Part shown: positions 17,016 through 26,006 of the stretch, one piece after another | Layout: each line of letters opens with the position of its first letter | Numbering within the stretch: position 1 is the stretch's first letter | Notes under the pieces: model-generated | Seen by the model: the letters and a program-made list of their open reading frames with translations, nothing else | Databases searched by the model: none | What the model was told of the DNA's origin: nothing | DNA from: Candidatus Nezhaarchaeota archaeon | GTDB taxonomy: Archaea > Thermoproteota > Methanomethylicia > Nezhaarchaeales > WYZ-LMO8 | Direction: 5' to 3' | NCBI GenBank assembly: GCA_030055465.1 | Contig: JASFYF010000001.1 | Span: 73,399 to 137,398 of the forward strand | Length of the DNA stretch: 64,000 bases | Translations under genes and position numbers: made by a program

Positions 17016-17975
17016 TTAGTTGCATGGTATGCCGACGACGGCGTGCAGGATCACGTATATCGGGTTGCCGTTCAGGTCTGACGTGCAGACCCTATATTGC
17101 CCCGGCGCCACCGTAGCCTTCAAAGTCCCCTTAACGGTGATTGTCGGAAACATGCTTGACCCAGCGTAGACGTGCGTCTCCTCTTCGCCCAGCTCGTTGC
17201 TTAGAACGTACGGGGAGTTGACGTGGAATGCAACGTTGAGGCTGCCGGGACCGTAGGTTACCGTGACTGTGCCGACCATGATGCCCTTGGAGGTGTCGCA
17301 TTGGGCAGCTCCAGCCCAAAGCTCAAAGGTGTACTCACCGTACCCCGGTACATAGTTGGTCCATCCCCAGTTGCTGAACCTCGGCGTGAAGGCCACGGCG
17401 CCTGCGCCTTTACCGTAGGCGGTCTCATAGCAGTAAGTTGTTGCTTCGCGGGGGGTCAGAACCTCGCGGAAGCCGAAGACCGCGTGGGATATGTCCTTGT
17501 CGTCGTAGGCGTAGAGCCTCGTATCCATCTCGGCATTCATCATCGTGTAGTTATAGACGTACGCGCCCCTTCCAGCCTTCACTGCAACGTAGCACATGAA
17601 GTATTCGACATCGTAGGTCACGCCGCCGATGGTTTTCTCGTTGACGACGCCTGTGAGGTTCCAATTGAAGAACTTGCCGTCATCGTTGGATATGATCAGG
17701 TTGGCGACTGTTGTTCCGGTTGAGTTCTCAATTGGGTACACCCCATCCATGCTTGGCGATCCACCCCAGTCTATCTTGTAGTAGTAGGGGCATGTAACGT
17801 TGAGGTTTGTGTAGAGCTCGCTGCTGCCCGACGTCCAACCGTAGAATTCTGTTGGCATGACGTTCAGGGTAGTCGTGGGCGTTGTGGGCGGCAGATAAGC
17901 CACGGCCCCGTTTAGCGTTAACATAACCGCGATTATCCCTACGAGGGTTGCCCCATATAGCAGTTCTTTACTCAT
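17016..17975 (-). CDS. Secreted protein of unknown function
   Basis: 319 residues with a signal peptide (hydrophobic to about residue 26, cleavage near AVAY), a short PTTPTTT linker and a beta-rich body with many Tyr, Thr, Gly and several Asn-x-Ser/Thr sites. Cysteines (CPYYY, YFMCYV, TYCYE, AAQCDTS, RVCTS, IPCN) suggest disulfides. It ends without a transmembrane anchor. I recognise no family. Sits alone beside the HPr-kinase-like gene on the same strand, separated by about 420 bp. Confidence 0.65.
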   Translation of the reverse strand: MSKELLYGATLVGIIAVMLTLNGAVAYLPPTTPTTTLNVMPTEFYGWTSGSSELYTNLNVTCPYYYKIDWGGSPSMDGVYPIENSTGTTVANLIISNDDGKFFNWNLTGVVNEKTIGGVTYDVEYFMCYVAVKAGRGAYVYNYTMMNAEMDTRLYAYDDKDISHAVFGFREVLTPREATTYCYETAYGKGAGAVAFTPRFSNWGWTNYVPGYGEYTFELWAGAAQCDTSKGIMVGTVTVTYGPGSLNVAFHVNSPYVLSNELGEEETHVYAGSSMFPTITVKGTLKATVAPGQYRVCTSDLNGNPIYVILHAVVGIPCN

Positions 17976-18398
17976 TTCCAGTTATTCTCCTTTATTCTCC
18001 TTTAGCCCGAGTAGTTAGCGTGCCACGGGCGAGACACGAGCAAGAAAAAGGCCTGCGGCGCCAAGCCGCACCGATTTCTTAGCCACTTCTCTGTGAAGGC
18101 TCCCACTTATAAGGCTTCTTCGAGGCGCCTCGCAAAAAGAGGCCGCGAGCTCAACCTCATCGTAGGGTATGGGCGGGCTAACGCGGCGTCAACGTGCTTG
18201 CCTTCGAATGCGCGCTTGAGCAATCGGGCACCCGATGATTGCTTGGTGAAGCAAGGGCAGGGCCAGCCGCATCCACCATCATGTGGCTTGGACCCTACTG
18301 CTACAGATGGCTTAAATCGCTGTTGAGACGTCGGCAGACGTACAACGGCTGGCGCGCGCATTGGATGCAGTTGGTTGAGCTTTGCGGGCTCACCTTTT
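17976..18398. other. Intergenic, no recognised gene
   Basis: GC-rich spacer with a short direct repeat TTATTCTCCTTT at about 17982-18003 close upstream of the secreted-protein gene. Overlapping frames on both strands (18093-18361) have no start signals or motifs. Nothing else seen. Confidence 0.4.
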
Positions 18399-19361
18399 TC
18401 AGTTCAGCCCCAGCACCCCTTCCTTTATGGCCCTGTGGCTTTCAGGTATCGGGGCAGCGGTGTTCACCATGAATGCTTCAACCGCGTTGAAGAGGTCCTT
18501 GAAGAACCTCCTCCTCGCCTCGGTCTTCCGCTCGTCCCTAACCAGGAGGTGCGGGTTGCAGAAGCCCGTGGACTCCATGTAGCGCAACGCCTCCCCCGGC
18601 GTAAGCCTCCTCAAAACCTCTTGATCCTCGGGATCCCGCTTTAGGAGCACGGCCTTCTTCAGGGTGGCCATCGGCAGCAGCTTCCCCTTGCCGACAACCC
18701 ACCTGACGTTCACGACGGCCCTGCCCTTGGAGTCAAACTCCGCCTTCTCCATGAGCTTCTGGTACTCGCCCCAGATGTCAGCTATGTCGGCCTGCACGTA
18801 AAAGTTCTTCTCGGACGCGAAGGCAAGCGCCTCATCACCCATCAGGCGCACGAAGAACCAGTCGTCGGAGACAACGCGTATCCCCTTGAGCCTGAGAAGC
18901 CCGTAGGTGTGCGTCGTCTTGCCCGTGCCCGGCGGAGCTATAAGGCAGACCCCCCGGCCGTCCACGTCTACGCATGCACCGTGAACCGAGCTTATGCCGT
19001 GGTTGTCCTCAAGTATGTCTCCCGCAACGCTTAACGCCAAGGATTTAACCCAGCCGTAGTAATCCACGTTGAACAGGAAGGCCGTGTTGGAGAGCGGGTT
19101 GTAGAGGACCTCCAGCCCTCTATCCTCGTCGTCCAGCACCACAAGCCTGCCGTGGGAGCGGACGTTAGCCGACATGGGGTAGAAGCTCTCCTCCCAGCGC
19201 TCCTTCACGTACCTTACGTCCGTTAGGAGCTTGATGCAGCACCCGTAGATGTCGGCCTTCGCCTCGTAGAGGATGCGGCCGCCGTACTCCTCCATTAGCC
19301 TGTCCTTCTCCTCTATCGGGATCAGCCTAACCTCATACCTTGAGGTCGAGGCGCCGTTCAT
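18399..19361 (-). CDS. HPr kinase-like (PEPCK-fold) ATPase
   Basis: 320 residues. The C-terminal two thirds resemble HPr serine kinase/PEP carboxykinase-fold proteins: SSVHGACVDVDGRGVCL, Walker A APPGTGKTTHT at 142-152, then VVSDDWFF at 164-170 in the place of the catalytic-metal motif. The lead domain (1-115) is not recognisable. Bacterial HPr kinase acts on HPr of the sugar PTS; no HPr gene is present here, so the substrate is probably different, as for the HPrK-like kinases seen with peptide-modification clusters. A small membrane protein gene lies upstream on the same strand. Confidence 0.7.
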   Translation of the reverse strand: MNGASTSRYEVRLIPIEEKDRLMEEYGGRILYEAKADIYGCCIKLLTDVRYVKERWEESFYPMSANVRSHGRLVVLDDEDRGLEVLYNPLSNTAFLFNVDYYGWVKSLALSVAGDILEDNHGISSVHGACVDVDGRGVCLIAPPGTGKTTHTYGLLRLKGIRVVSDDWFFVRLMGDEALAFASEKNFYVQADIADIWGEYQKLMEKAEFDSKGRAVVNVRWVVGKGKLLPMATLKKAVLLKRDPEDQEVLRRLTPGEALRYMESTGFCNPHLLVRDERKTEARRRFFKDLFNAVEAFMVNTAAPIPESHRAIKEGVLGLN

Positions 19362-19444
19362 ATCCCCCTTGACTTACCAGCGGCCGCGTCTATAAGGTTT
19401 CGCGAGGGGCGGCCGGCCAACCGGTTGACAAAAAAATGGGGGCC

Positions 19445-19780
19445 TTAAAGCGCTGCTAAGGCCTGCAGCGTCGAGAGCAGGCCGCGCGAGGCCATAATGG
19501 TAGGTATGGGAAGCTGTGGAATGTGCTGTGCGACCATGATGATGAAGGCCCAGAACAGGGCTAGACCTATGATCACCGCCACAACCATGACGACCAGGTA
19601 GGCCAGCCAGAACTTAAGGGAGCCGATGAACGTCAGGTCAACGACCAGCCTCTTCTCCTTCTCCTCGGCCTCATCGAAGCCCATGCAGAACATCCTCGAG
19701 CATACAGCGAGCTGGGCCCGAATTAACCTTTTCACATAGCCTCCGGGCGTTGCCCAGCCATCGAGCTCCAGCGCGCCCAA
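19445..19780 (-). CDS. Small membrane protein
   Basis: 111 residues with one long hydrophobic stretch (FWLAYLVVMVVAVIIGLALF and onward to about residue 85) after a soluble, charged N-terminus, and a short Pro/Ile-rich tail. TTG start at 19780 is tentative. Unknown family. Same strand as the HPr-kinase-like gene, 83 bp before it, so they may be co-transcribed. Confidence 0.5.
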   Translation of the reverse strand: MGALELDGWATPGGYVKRLIRAQLAVCSRMFCMGFDEAEEKEKRLVVDLTFIGSLKFWLAYLVVMVVAVIIGLALFWAFIIMVAQHIPQLPIPTIMASRGLLSTLQALAAL

Positions 19781-20271
19781 ACAATAACCCCAAGACTCAG
19801 CGGAACTGGTCGGCGTGAACTGCCGCTATTGCGGGGGCTTCCTGCTTCAACGATGGGTCCGCCAACTCAAGGGTTCCGGCGGAAGCTCCACCTCAGCAAG
19901 CATATCGAGGCCACCCCACCTTGCCTTTATTCTACGCGCTGAAGCCAAGCCCCTTAAGGTATTTTCATGGCTTAACCCGCCTTCCGGGACCCCACGCCTT
20001 CAGCCTTGAATTCAAGGCATTTGAAGGAATTCGCCCGGGAGGCGTCAAGCATTTTTCGGCTTCTATTTTCGTAGCTGCCAAGCTTTGGAAGCTACGAGCG
20101 CTCTTCAGCTTTCATCCTCCAGCCATCGTAATGGGATGCCCGCCGGACAAGCTGAACGAGGGGTTCCGCCGTTCCTCGGATGCTTCCATCAACCCCGTAA
20201 TGTGGGTCCTTCGCGCCTAAGCTTCTAGGACCTTCGCAGCACTTATATGCAGTTTAACGATAACCAATAAA
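19781..20271. other. Intergenic with promoter of the V4R gene
   Basis: The right end has a TATA-like CTTATATG near 20239-20246, about 28 nt before the ATG at 20272, indicating a leaderless message. A short frame at 19815 opens with a CRYCGG pair, but no second Cys pair follows, so I do not call a zinc ribbon. Nothing else recognised. Confidence 0.45.
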
Positions 20272-21084
20272 ATGGAGTGTGGCTCGCCGTTGAGGCCTTT
20301 TGACGTTGGGAGGTTCCTCTTCCTTCCAGGGAGGAAGGTTTACGGCATCGCGATCGAAGCGGAGCTCAGGCCTGAGGTTTTGAAGGAGGTTGCACAGCTG
20401 GGGTTTAAGCACGGCGTCCTAGTCCCCACAATACACTACAACGTGGTTGAGGGAAGGGTCATAGGGCTGGGTTTCGCGGACTTAACCGATGCTGACATCT
20501 CCATTGAACAGTTCGCCGAAGCCATGCGCAACATCAAGGGCATCAGGATGGTGCAGATAATTCATCCCACAGCCGAGGGCTTCGTGTCGGACAACCTATT
20601 CCTCAGGCTTGTCTTAGCCGGCGAAAGGGCCATTATAATGCGGAGGCCCGGCTACGAGGGCTTCATTGTCGGAATAAGGGAGAAGTTCGGATCGGCGGGC
20701 GAGGCCTTCCTCTACCACACCGGGTACAACGCTGGCAGGAGGTACGGGCAGTCCCACGCGGAGATGGCGGCTAAGCTGGGCATAACAGACCCGGTTCAAG
20801 TAATAAATAGAATATCGGCGTCCCTCTGCGCGAGTACGGGGTACGGCAAGCCCGAAGTCGTGGAGGCCAGCGCAAACCCGCCTCAAGCCACCGTAAGGGT
20901 TTACGGGAGCTTTGAGTGCGAGCTGGGCGTTAAAGCCGAGAGGCCCTACAGCAACTTCTTCCGCGGAATACTGGCAGGCCTCTTCACTCAGCTGCTCGGC
21001 AGAAACATGGAGGCCAAAGAGCTGAAGTGCATCGCCAAGGGGGATCCCTACTGCGAATTCAAGATAACTGCGAGCCCCACATAG
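20272..21084 (+). CDS. V4R (4-vinyl reductase) domain protein
   Basis: 270 residues. The N-terminal part (residues about 20-105) has a beta-alpha-beta pattern (KVYGIAIEAEL, GLGFADLTDADISI, IRMVQIIHP) like an ACT-type regulatory domain. The C-terminal part (about 120-268) is a V4R domain: EAFLYHTGYNAGRRYG, SASLCASTGYG, GSFECELG and a final KCIAKGDPYCEFKI with the conserved Cys/His metal or ligand site. V4R proteins bind small hydrophobic ligands or sense signals. Leaderless start. Convergent with the phosphate-uptake operon. Confidence 0.75.
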   Translation: MECGSPLRPFDVGRFLFLPGRKVYGIAIEAELRPEVLKEVAQLGFKHGVLVPTIHYNVVEGRVIGLGFADLTDADISIEQFAEAMRNIKGIRMVQIIHPTAEGFVSDNLFLRLVLAGERAIIMRRPGYEGFIVGIREKFGSAGEAFLYHTGYNAGRRYGQSHAEMAAKLGITDPVQVINRISASLCASTGYGKPEVVEASANPPQATVRVYGSFECELGVKAERPYSNFFRGILAGLFTQLLGRNMEAKELKCIAKGDPYCEFKITASPT

Positions 21085-21349
21085 CTTAACTAGGCGACGG
21101 CGCCTCCAACGCCCCCAGCTCCCAAGCACTCGCTTCTTCTCCTCAGCAGCCTCCTCGTAGAGGCCGCTGCGGAGCTCCCCGGAAGTAACGGCTTTAGGCT
21201 GGAAAGAATGCCCCATTGCAAGGGCGTGAAGCACCAACGCGGGCCACAATAATCTAAAATGCATCAGAGCCGTTAAACACGGCGCGCGCGGGAGGCCTCA
21301 AGCGGCGTCCTGCCCATCAACTTCCTCGATCAACACGCTTCGAAAGCGG

Positions 21350-21976
21350 TTATTCGAGCAGCTCCTCGATATATCTCTCTATGTATTGGGCGTGGTCCGT
21401 TAGCCTCTCCACGTGCCTCATTATGAGGAGCTTAAGCGCCTTGCCGCTCTCAACCACATCCGCCTCCGCAACCTCGCGGAGGGCCTCCGCGTACTTCCCG
21501 TCGATGAATGCGTCGATGGCCATCACGTCCCTCAGCCTGGCGGGCCTCAGCTCGCGTAGATCCGCCAGCGCCATCCTCGAGGCGCTCAGCGCGGCCTCGA
21601 AGAGCCCCAGCGCGCCCTCTATGGCTGAGACCCCGCCGCGATGTGAGAGCATGAGGTCTATGCGGGCTATCTCCCTGCAGTACCTCGAGATCCTGTAGAC
21701 GTCGTAAGCGATGCCTATCAAGGTCTGCGACGTCCTGAGCTCCCTGCCCAGCGGCTGGTATTTAACCATGAACGTGAGCACCTCGTTCACAAGCGTCCTC
21801 CTGAGCTCCTTGAGCTCCCTTGACAGCTCGTCTATTCTGCCCCAAAGCGCCCGCCGAGCCTCCAAGTCCCCTTGACCGAAGAGGCTACACGTATCCTCTA
21901 GGACCTCAAGCGTTGTGGAGGCCATGCGAGCCATCAGTTCCCTGAGGTGTTCAACCCCTCCAAGCACGCACGTCAT
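21350..21976 (-). CDS. phoU: PhoU-like phosphate transport regulator
   Basis: 208 residues of three-helix repeats. The KYQPLGRELRTSQTLIGIAYDVYRISRYCREIA stretch (given here as the region around residues 68-100) carries the PhoU signature, and an acidic repeat MRHVERLTDHAQYIERY follows near the C-terminus. PhoU proteins tune the Pst transporter. The ATG overlaps the pstB TGA, making it the last gene of pstSCAB-phoU. No PhoB/PhoR pair is nearby, as expected in archaea. Confidence 0.85.
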   Translation of the reverse strand: MTCVLGGVEHLRELMARMASTTLEVLEDTCSLFGQGDLEARRALWGRIDELSRELKELRRTLVNEVLTFMVKYQPLGRELRTSQTLIGIAYDVYRISRYCREIARIDLMLSHRGGVSAIEGALGLFEAALSASRMALADLRELRPARLRDVMAIDAFIDGKYAEALREVAEADVVESGKALKLLIMRHVERLTDHAQYIERYIEELLE

Positions 21977-22722
21977 ATTTCACCCCTCATGAATTTGACT
22001 GTGAACTCGTCCTTAGGGTTTAGGAAAACCTCCTTAGCTGCCCCCTCCTCCAAGACCCTGCCCTCGTATATCAGGGCCACGCGATCAGCAACCCTCGCCG
22101 CCTGGTGCGGCGAGTGGGTAACCATTATAACGGTTGCGTCGTCCTTCAGGGAAGATATCGCCCCCTCCAGCTTCCGCGCGTTTACCGGGTCTATGTTGGC
22201 GGTTGGCTCGTCGAACAGCAGAACCTTCGCCTTCATGGCTAAGGCCCTCGCCAGGCAGAGCCTCTGCTTTTGCCCTCCGCTGAGCACGTGGGGGTGCTCG
22301 TGAAGCCTGTCCTTAACTTCATCCCAAATCATCGCCTTCTTCAAGGCCCACTCCACAACCTCCCCCTCCTCCCTTTTCCCCCTGGCAACCCCGTTGATCC
22401 TGGCCGCCACTGCGACGTTGTCGTATATGGTCATGTGCGGGAATGGGTTTGGTATCTGGCTCACCATCCCTACACGCCTCCTAAGCGCGTAGGGATCCGC
22501 CTTCAAGGCGTCGATGCCGAGAACCCTGACGTGCCCGGAAACCCTAGCGCCGTCTACCATGTCTATTAACCTGTTGATAACCCTGAGGAGCGTCGTCTTG
22601 CCGGAGCCGCTTGGACCCATCAACACGTACACCGAGTTGCAGGGCACGTTCAAGGTTACCCCACGTATGATGTGTTGGCCCCCCACGTGCACGTGGACGT
22701 CCTCCAGCTCAACCGCGTGCAC
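21973..22722 (-). CDS. pstB: Phosphate ABC transporter ATP-binding protein
   Basis: Energises phosphate import. A GTG at 22722 overlaps the pstA stop (TAGTG), giving 249 residues. The longer frame from 22806 lies inside pstA. Walker A MGPSGSGKTTLLR, signature LSGGQKQRLCLARAL, Walker B VLLFDEPTANIDP and the switch His in VTHSPHQA are all intact. The PstB-like RRRVGMVSQIPNPFPHMTIYDN segment supports phosphate specificity. Confidence 0.92.
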   Translation of the reverse strand: MHAVELEDVHVHVGGQHIIRGVTLNVPCNSVYVLMGPSGSGKTTLLRVINRLIDMVDGARVSGHVRVLGIDALKADPYALRRRVGMVSQIPNPFPHMTIYDNVAVAARINGVARGKREEGEVVEWALKKAMIWDEVKDRLHEHPHVLSGGQKQRLCLARALAMKAKVLLFDEPTANIDPVNARKLEGAISSLKDDATVIMVTHSPHQAARVADRVALIYEGRVLEEGAAKEVFLNPKDEFTVKFMRGEI

Positions 22723-23567
22723 TACAGCTTCACCTCCCTGACAAGCATCTTGGTTGCCACGAACACCGCGGCGTAGGATAGGAGGAGCACGAGGGCTGCA
22801 CCCCACGCCACCTTGTGGAAAACCGGGTAGGGGGCGAGCGCGTAGTCGAATATGAGCAGCGGTATGGCATCCACCGGCTGGTCGGGCAGCACCTGGATTC
22901 CCGCCCTAAACCTGCCCACGACGAACATTATCGCCGCAGTCTCCCCGACTATCCTGGCCATCGTCATCAGCACGCCCGACGCCATCTGCTTCTTGGCCAT
23001 GGGGATGACAACCCTGATCAGCGCCGTCCAGCGCTTCATAGCTATGAAGTAGGCGGCCTCCCTGTACGTGGACGGTATCGACCTGAGGGCCGTGGAGAAC
23101 GAAGTGTACGCGTATGGAAGAGACACCATAACTAGGGCAACCGCGCCAGCCAAAGCCGAGAACCTACCAGCTGGGACAACAACCAGCGAGTACACGGCCA
23201 TCGACACCACGATTGTGGGCACGCTCGCGAAGGACCTGGCGGCAACGTCGACGGCCTTCGATACGGGGTTCCCCGGGAACTCCAAGGTCAAGAGGGAGGC
23301 GAATAGCGCTATCAGCACGACTATTGGGAGGGACAAGGCGAGCAGGATCAGCGAACCCGATATGGCTGGGGCTATGCCCCCAACCTCCGTTGAGAGCGGG
23401 CTCGGCGGGCCGTCAGTGAAGAACCCCAGGCCCGATTCGACCAGCGCCGGGATGCCCCTTTCAAAGACGACCACGGCGAGGTGGAAGAGCGGCGCCACGG
23501 CCAGCAGGAAGCCCGCCGCGACGGCGAACACGAACAGCTTGTCCTTCAGGCTTCTCGCCCTAGACAA
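22722..23567 (-). CDS. pstA: Phosphate ABC transporter permease PstA
   Basis: 281 residues with six predicted membrane helices. The permease loop STYREAAYFIAMKRWTALIR, which contacts the ATPase, is typical of PstA. The protein ends KMLVREVKL. Starts 8 bp inside the end of pstC. Confidence 0.9.
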   Translation of the reverse strand: MSRARSLKDKLFVFAVAAGFLLAVAPLFHLAVVVFERGIPALVESGLGFFTDGPPSPLSTEVGGIAPAISGSLILLALSLPIVVLIALFASLLTLEFPGNPVSKAVDVAARSFASVPTIVVSMAVYSLVVVPAGRFSALAGAVALVMVSLPYAYTSFSTALRSIPSTYREAAYFIAMKRWTALIRVVIPMAKKQMASGVLMTMARIVGETAAIMFVVGRFRAGIQVLPDQPVDAIPLLIFDYALAPYPVFHKVAWGAALVLLLSYAAVFVATKMLVREVKL

Positions 23568-24480
23568 GTATCCTCGACCTCCACCTCGACAGCAAGCTTA
23601 AGCCGACGAAGCTTAATGCGAGGGCCGCGGAGAGTATGACGAGCGAGGCTGCGTAGAGCGCGGACTCTGAGTAGACGTAGAGCGAAGCGTCGCCGAACTG
23701 CGAGGCTACGAGCGCCGGAACCGTGTAGCCCGAGGCGATTATGCACGCGGTCACCTTCATCGAGTTCCCCACGGTCATGGCGGCAATCGTCGTCTCCCCC
23801 ATGGCCCTCGCAAGCCCGAGAAGCAGGGAGGCCAGCAGCGCCGGCCTGCAGAGAGAGAGCAGGATCTTCGCCGTCTCGAGGCGCGATGCGCCTATCCCTA
23901 GGCACGCCTCCCTGTAGGTGGATGGCAGGATGCTGTACGCCTCGGTCATAAGGAACGACACGTAGGGAACGGTGGCAACGCCCATGGCCACCCCGGCCGT
24001 GAACACCGAGTAACCGGTTACGGGCTCCTCGGAGAAGAGGGGGATGAACCCCAGATATCCATGCAGCGGGGCCATCAGGAAGTCCCTGAGCGCCGGGGCC
24101 AGATACTGCGCGGCCCAGAGCGCGTAGATGACCGTCGGCATCCCGCCCATCAGCTCCACGAGGGATGAGGCGAGGTCCCTAGCCCTTCCCCTGAGGATGT
24201 CCGAGGCGAATATCGAGAAGGACAGCGACAGGAGCAGGGAGACCGCGACGGCTATCAGGGAGGACGTGATGGAACCAATTAACGGGCCGAGCAGTCCGTA
24301 GCGCTCGGCTCCGGGGATCCACACGCTCTTCGAGAATAGGTCTAACCCGAAGTCCGCGATTGACCTCCAAGACCCGTTCAACACCACTACTATGACCGCA
24401 GCCAGCATTCCCAGAAGGGTGACAGCCGATGGAACTAGGGAAAAGAATAGGAGCTTGTCGTGCCTGGCAGCCGACGGCAA
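23560..24480 (-). CDS. pstC: Phosphate ABC transporter permease PstC
   Basis: 306 residues, six helices, with the ATPase-coupling loop ILPSTYREACLGIGASRLETAK and the PstC-type stretch ELMGGMPTVIYALWA. TTG start at 24480 follows the pstS stop by 6 bp. Confidence 0.9.
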   Translation of the reverse strand: MPSAARHDKLLFFSLVPSAVTLLGMLAAVIVVVLNGSWRSIADFGLDLFSKSVWIPGAERYGLLGPLIGSITSSLIAVAVSLLLSLSFSIFASDILRGRARDLASSLVELMGGMPTVIYALWAAQYLAPALRDFLMAPLHGYLGFIPLFSEEPVTGYSVFTAGVAMGVATVPYVSFLMTEAYSILPSTYREACLGIGASRLETAKILLSLCRPALLASLLLGLARAMGETTIAAMTVGNSMKVTACIIASGYTVPALVASQFGDASLYVYSESALYAASLVILSAALALSFVGLSLLSRWRSRILV

Positions 24481-24486
24481 CAGCGC

Positions 24487-25608
24487 TCACCCTTCAAGTA
24501 CCTCCGCCGCCTTGAGCAGCAGCTGCACAGCGCTTGGAGGTGGCGGTGCGTAGCCATCAACCAGGCATCCGTAGCCCTCTCCTGCAACCCACCTCAGGAA
24601 GGCGCTCAGCGCTGACTCCTTATCCTTATCTCGGTACTCCTTCCATAAGAATACGTAGGTGAAGGAAGAGGCTGGGTAGGATCCCTCACCCGGCGTGAAG
24701 ACCACCTCGTCGAGCGTGCGGCTGAAGTCGTCGAGAGGCGAAGACGGCATGCTAACGTTCCTAGCGGCCTCCTGCATCGATTCCACGGTTGGCTGCACGA
24801 AGACGCCCTCCCTGTTCTGTAGGCTTGCGGTCCGCATCCCATGCGTAACTGCGTAGGACAACTCAACGTAGCCTATTGAGTAGGGCGAGTTGAGGACAAC
24901 TTGCACGACGCCTGGATTGCCCTGAGCGCCCACGCTTCTCCCAGCCTGCTCAACCGGCCACGCAACCTTCTTGCCCACCAGCTCCTTAGACCAGGCACTC
25001 GGGGCCGACTTGTACAGGAACGTCGTGAATATCTCGGTTGTCCCGCTTGAGTCCGCCCTGTACACGGCTATTATCCTCTTGGATGGCAAGGCGTCGGCGA
25101 GCTCTGGGTTAAGCTCCTTTATCTTGGGGTCGCTCCAAAGGGCGATCTCTCCCTTGTATATTCCGGCCAGCACCTCTCCGCTCAGCTTCAGGCTGCGGTT
25201 GGAGGGCAGCTCCGGGACGTTGTAGACGACAGCCACCGCCCCGAGAAGCCATGGAACCTGCATGACCTCGCCCTGGCGCTTCGTCCATTGTTCCCTGCTC
25301 AGCGGCGGGTCGCTGCAGGCGAAGTCCACCACCCCGTCGAAGAACTGGCTTTGGCCTGCTCCGCTTCCAACAGCCTGGTAGTTTATCGTTATGCCGCTCT
25401 TCTCGCCGAACCTCTTGATCCACTCGCTGAGCTGCGGGTATGGGAAGGTGGCTCCGGAGCCTTGCAGCGAGGTTTTCAGGGGTTTTTCAGCCTGTTGGCC
25501 CCCTGCTGCCTGTGGGGCCATGTTCACCGCTAGAACTGCAATCACAACCACTGCTATGGCTACAGGCACGATGACCAACGCGGCTTTTTTCCTCGCATTC
25601 GTACACAA
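24487..25608 (-). CDS. pstS: Phosphate-binding protein PstS, membrane anchored
   Basis: 373 residues. An N-terminal hydrophobic segment (residues about 9-30) acts as signal or anchor. The phosphate-binding GSGATFPYPQLSEW, YQAVGSGAGQSQF, FACSDPPLS and YRADSSGTTEIF loops match PstS. No lipobox is obvious, so tethering is probably by the uncleaved helix. TTG at 25608 preceded by GGTGG. First gene of the operon, downstream of an AT-rich promoter. Confidence 0.9.
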   Translation of the reverse strand: MCTNARKKAALVIVPVAIAVVVIAVLAVNMAPQAAGGQQAEKPLKTSLQGSGATFPYPQLSEWIKRFGEKSGITINYQAVGSGAGQSQFFDGVVDFACSDPPLSREQWTKRQGEVMQVPWLLGAVAVVYNVPELPSNRSLKLSGEVLAGIYKGEIALWSDPKIKELNPELADALPSKRIIAVYRADSSGTTEIFTTFLYKSAPSAWSKELVGKKVAWPVEQAGRSVGAQGNPGVVQVVLNSPYSIGYVELSYAVTHGMRTASLQNREGVFVQPTVESMQEAARNVSMPSSPLDDFSRTLDEVVFTPGEGSYPASSFTYVFLWKEYRDKDKESALSAFLRWVAGEGYGCLVDGYAPPPPSAVQLLLKAAEVLEG

Positions 25609-26006
25609 CCACCTATTTTTACTAGAAAACTGACGTTTATATGAATATTTTCAATTTACTATATATAGATAAGAATAAAATAATTATTTTACCTTAAAAT
25701 TTTCTCTAGGCCATTGCGAGCTAAGAAGTGAGCTGTTGAGTGAGAGGGATGAGTTAAAGCCCTGACGACTTCATAGCTCATCAGGAAAACGCTAAACCTA
25801 CCATACTTAAGCGGGGCTGAAAGGTTACGATACCCCTCAACCACCAAGGGTCTGGCTTCCCCAAGCCTTCACGTAGCCCCTCGTCAAGCTTGAATCTCAT
25901 GCCCTCTAGGAGGACACGTGGGCTTCCAAGAAATCGATAAAGGAATGAGGTTGAAGCGCCGGTAAACGATAAAGCGCGGCTCCCAATATAGTTTCAGCGG
26001 CCATCC
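25609..26006. promoter_or_regulatory. AT-rich promoter of pst operon; otherwise no gene
   Basis: Minus-strand TATA candidates CATATAAAC (about 25635-25645) and CTATATATAG (25660-25669) lie within a strongly AT-rich 60 bp. The nearer one is about 28 nt from the pstS start. Phosphate-responsive operators are not recognisable to me. A minus-strand open stretch of about 55 codons at about 25760-25930 has no start signal or family. Confidence 0.5.

Noticed and set aside
19815..20009. Small zinc-ribbon gene suggested by CRYCGG
   Set aside because: Only one Cys pair, no second pair, no start signal; remainder low-complexity.
20614..21264. 216-codon minus-strand frame opposite the V4R gene
   Set aside because: It lies almost wholly antisense to a gene with clear domains and start, and has no recognisable motif; GC-rich DNA produces such shadows.
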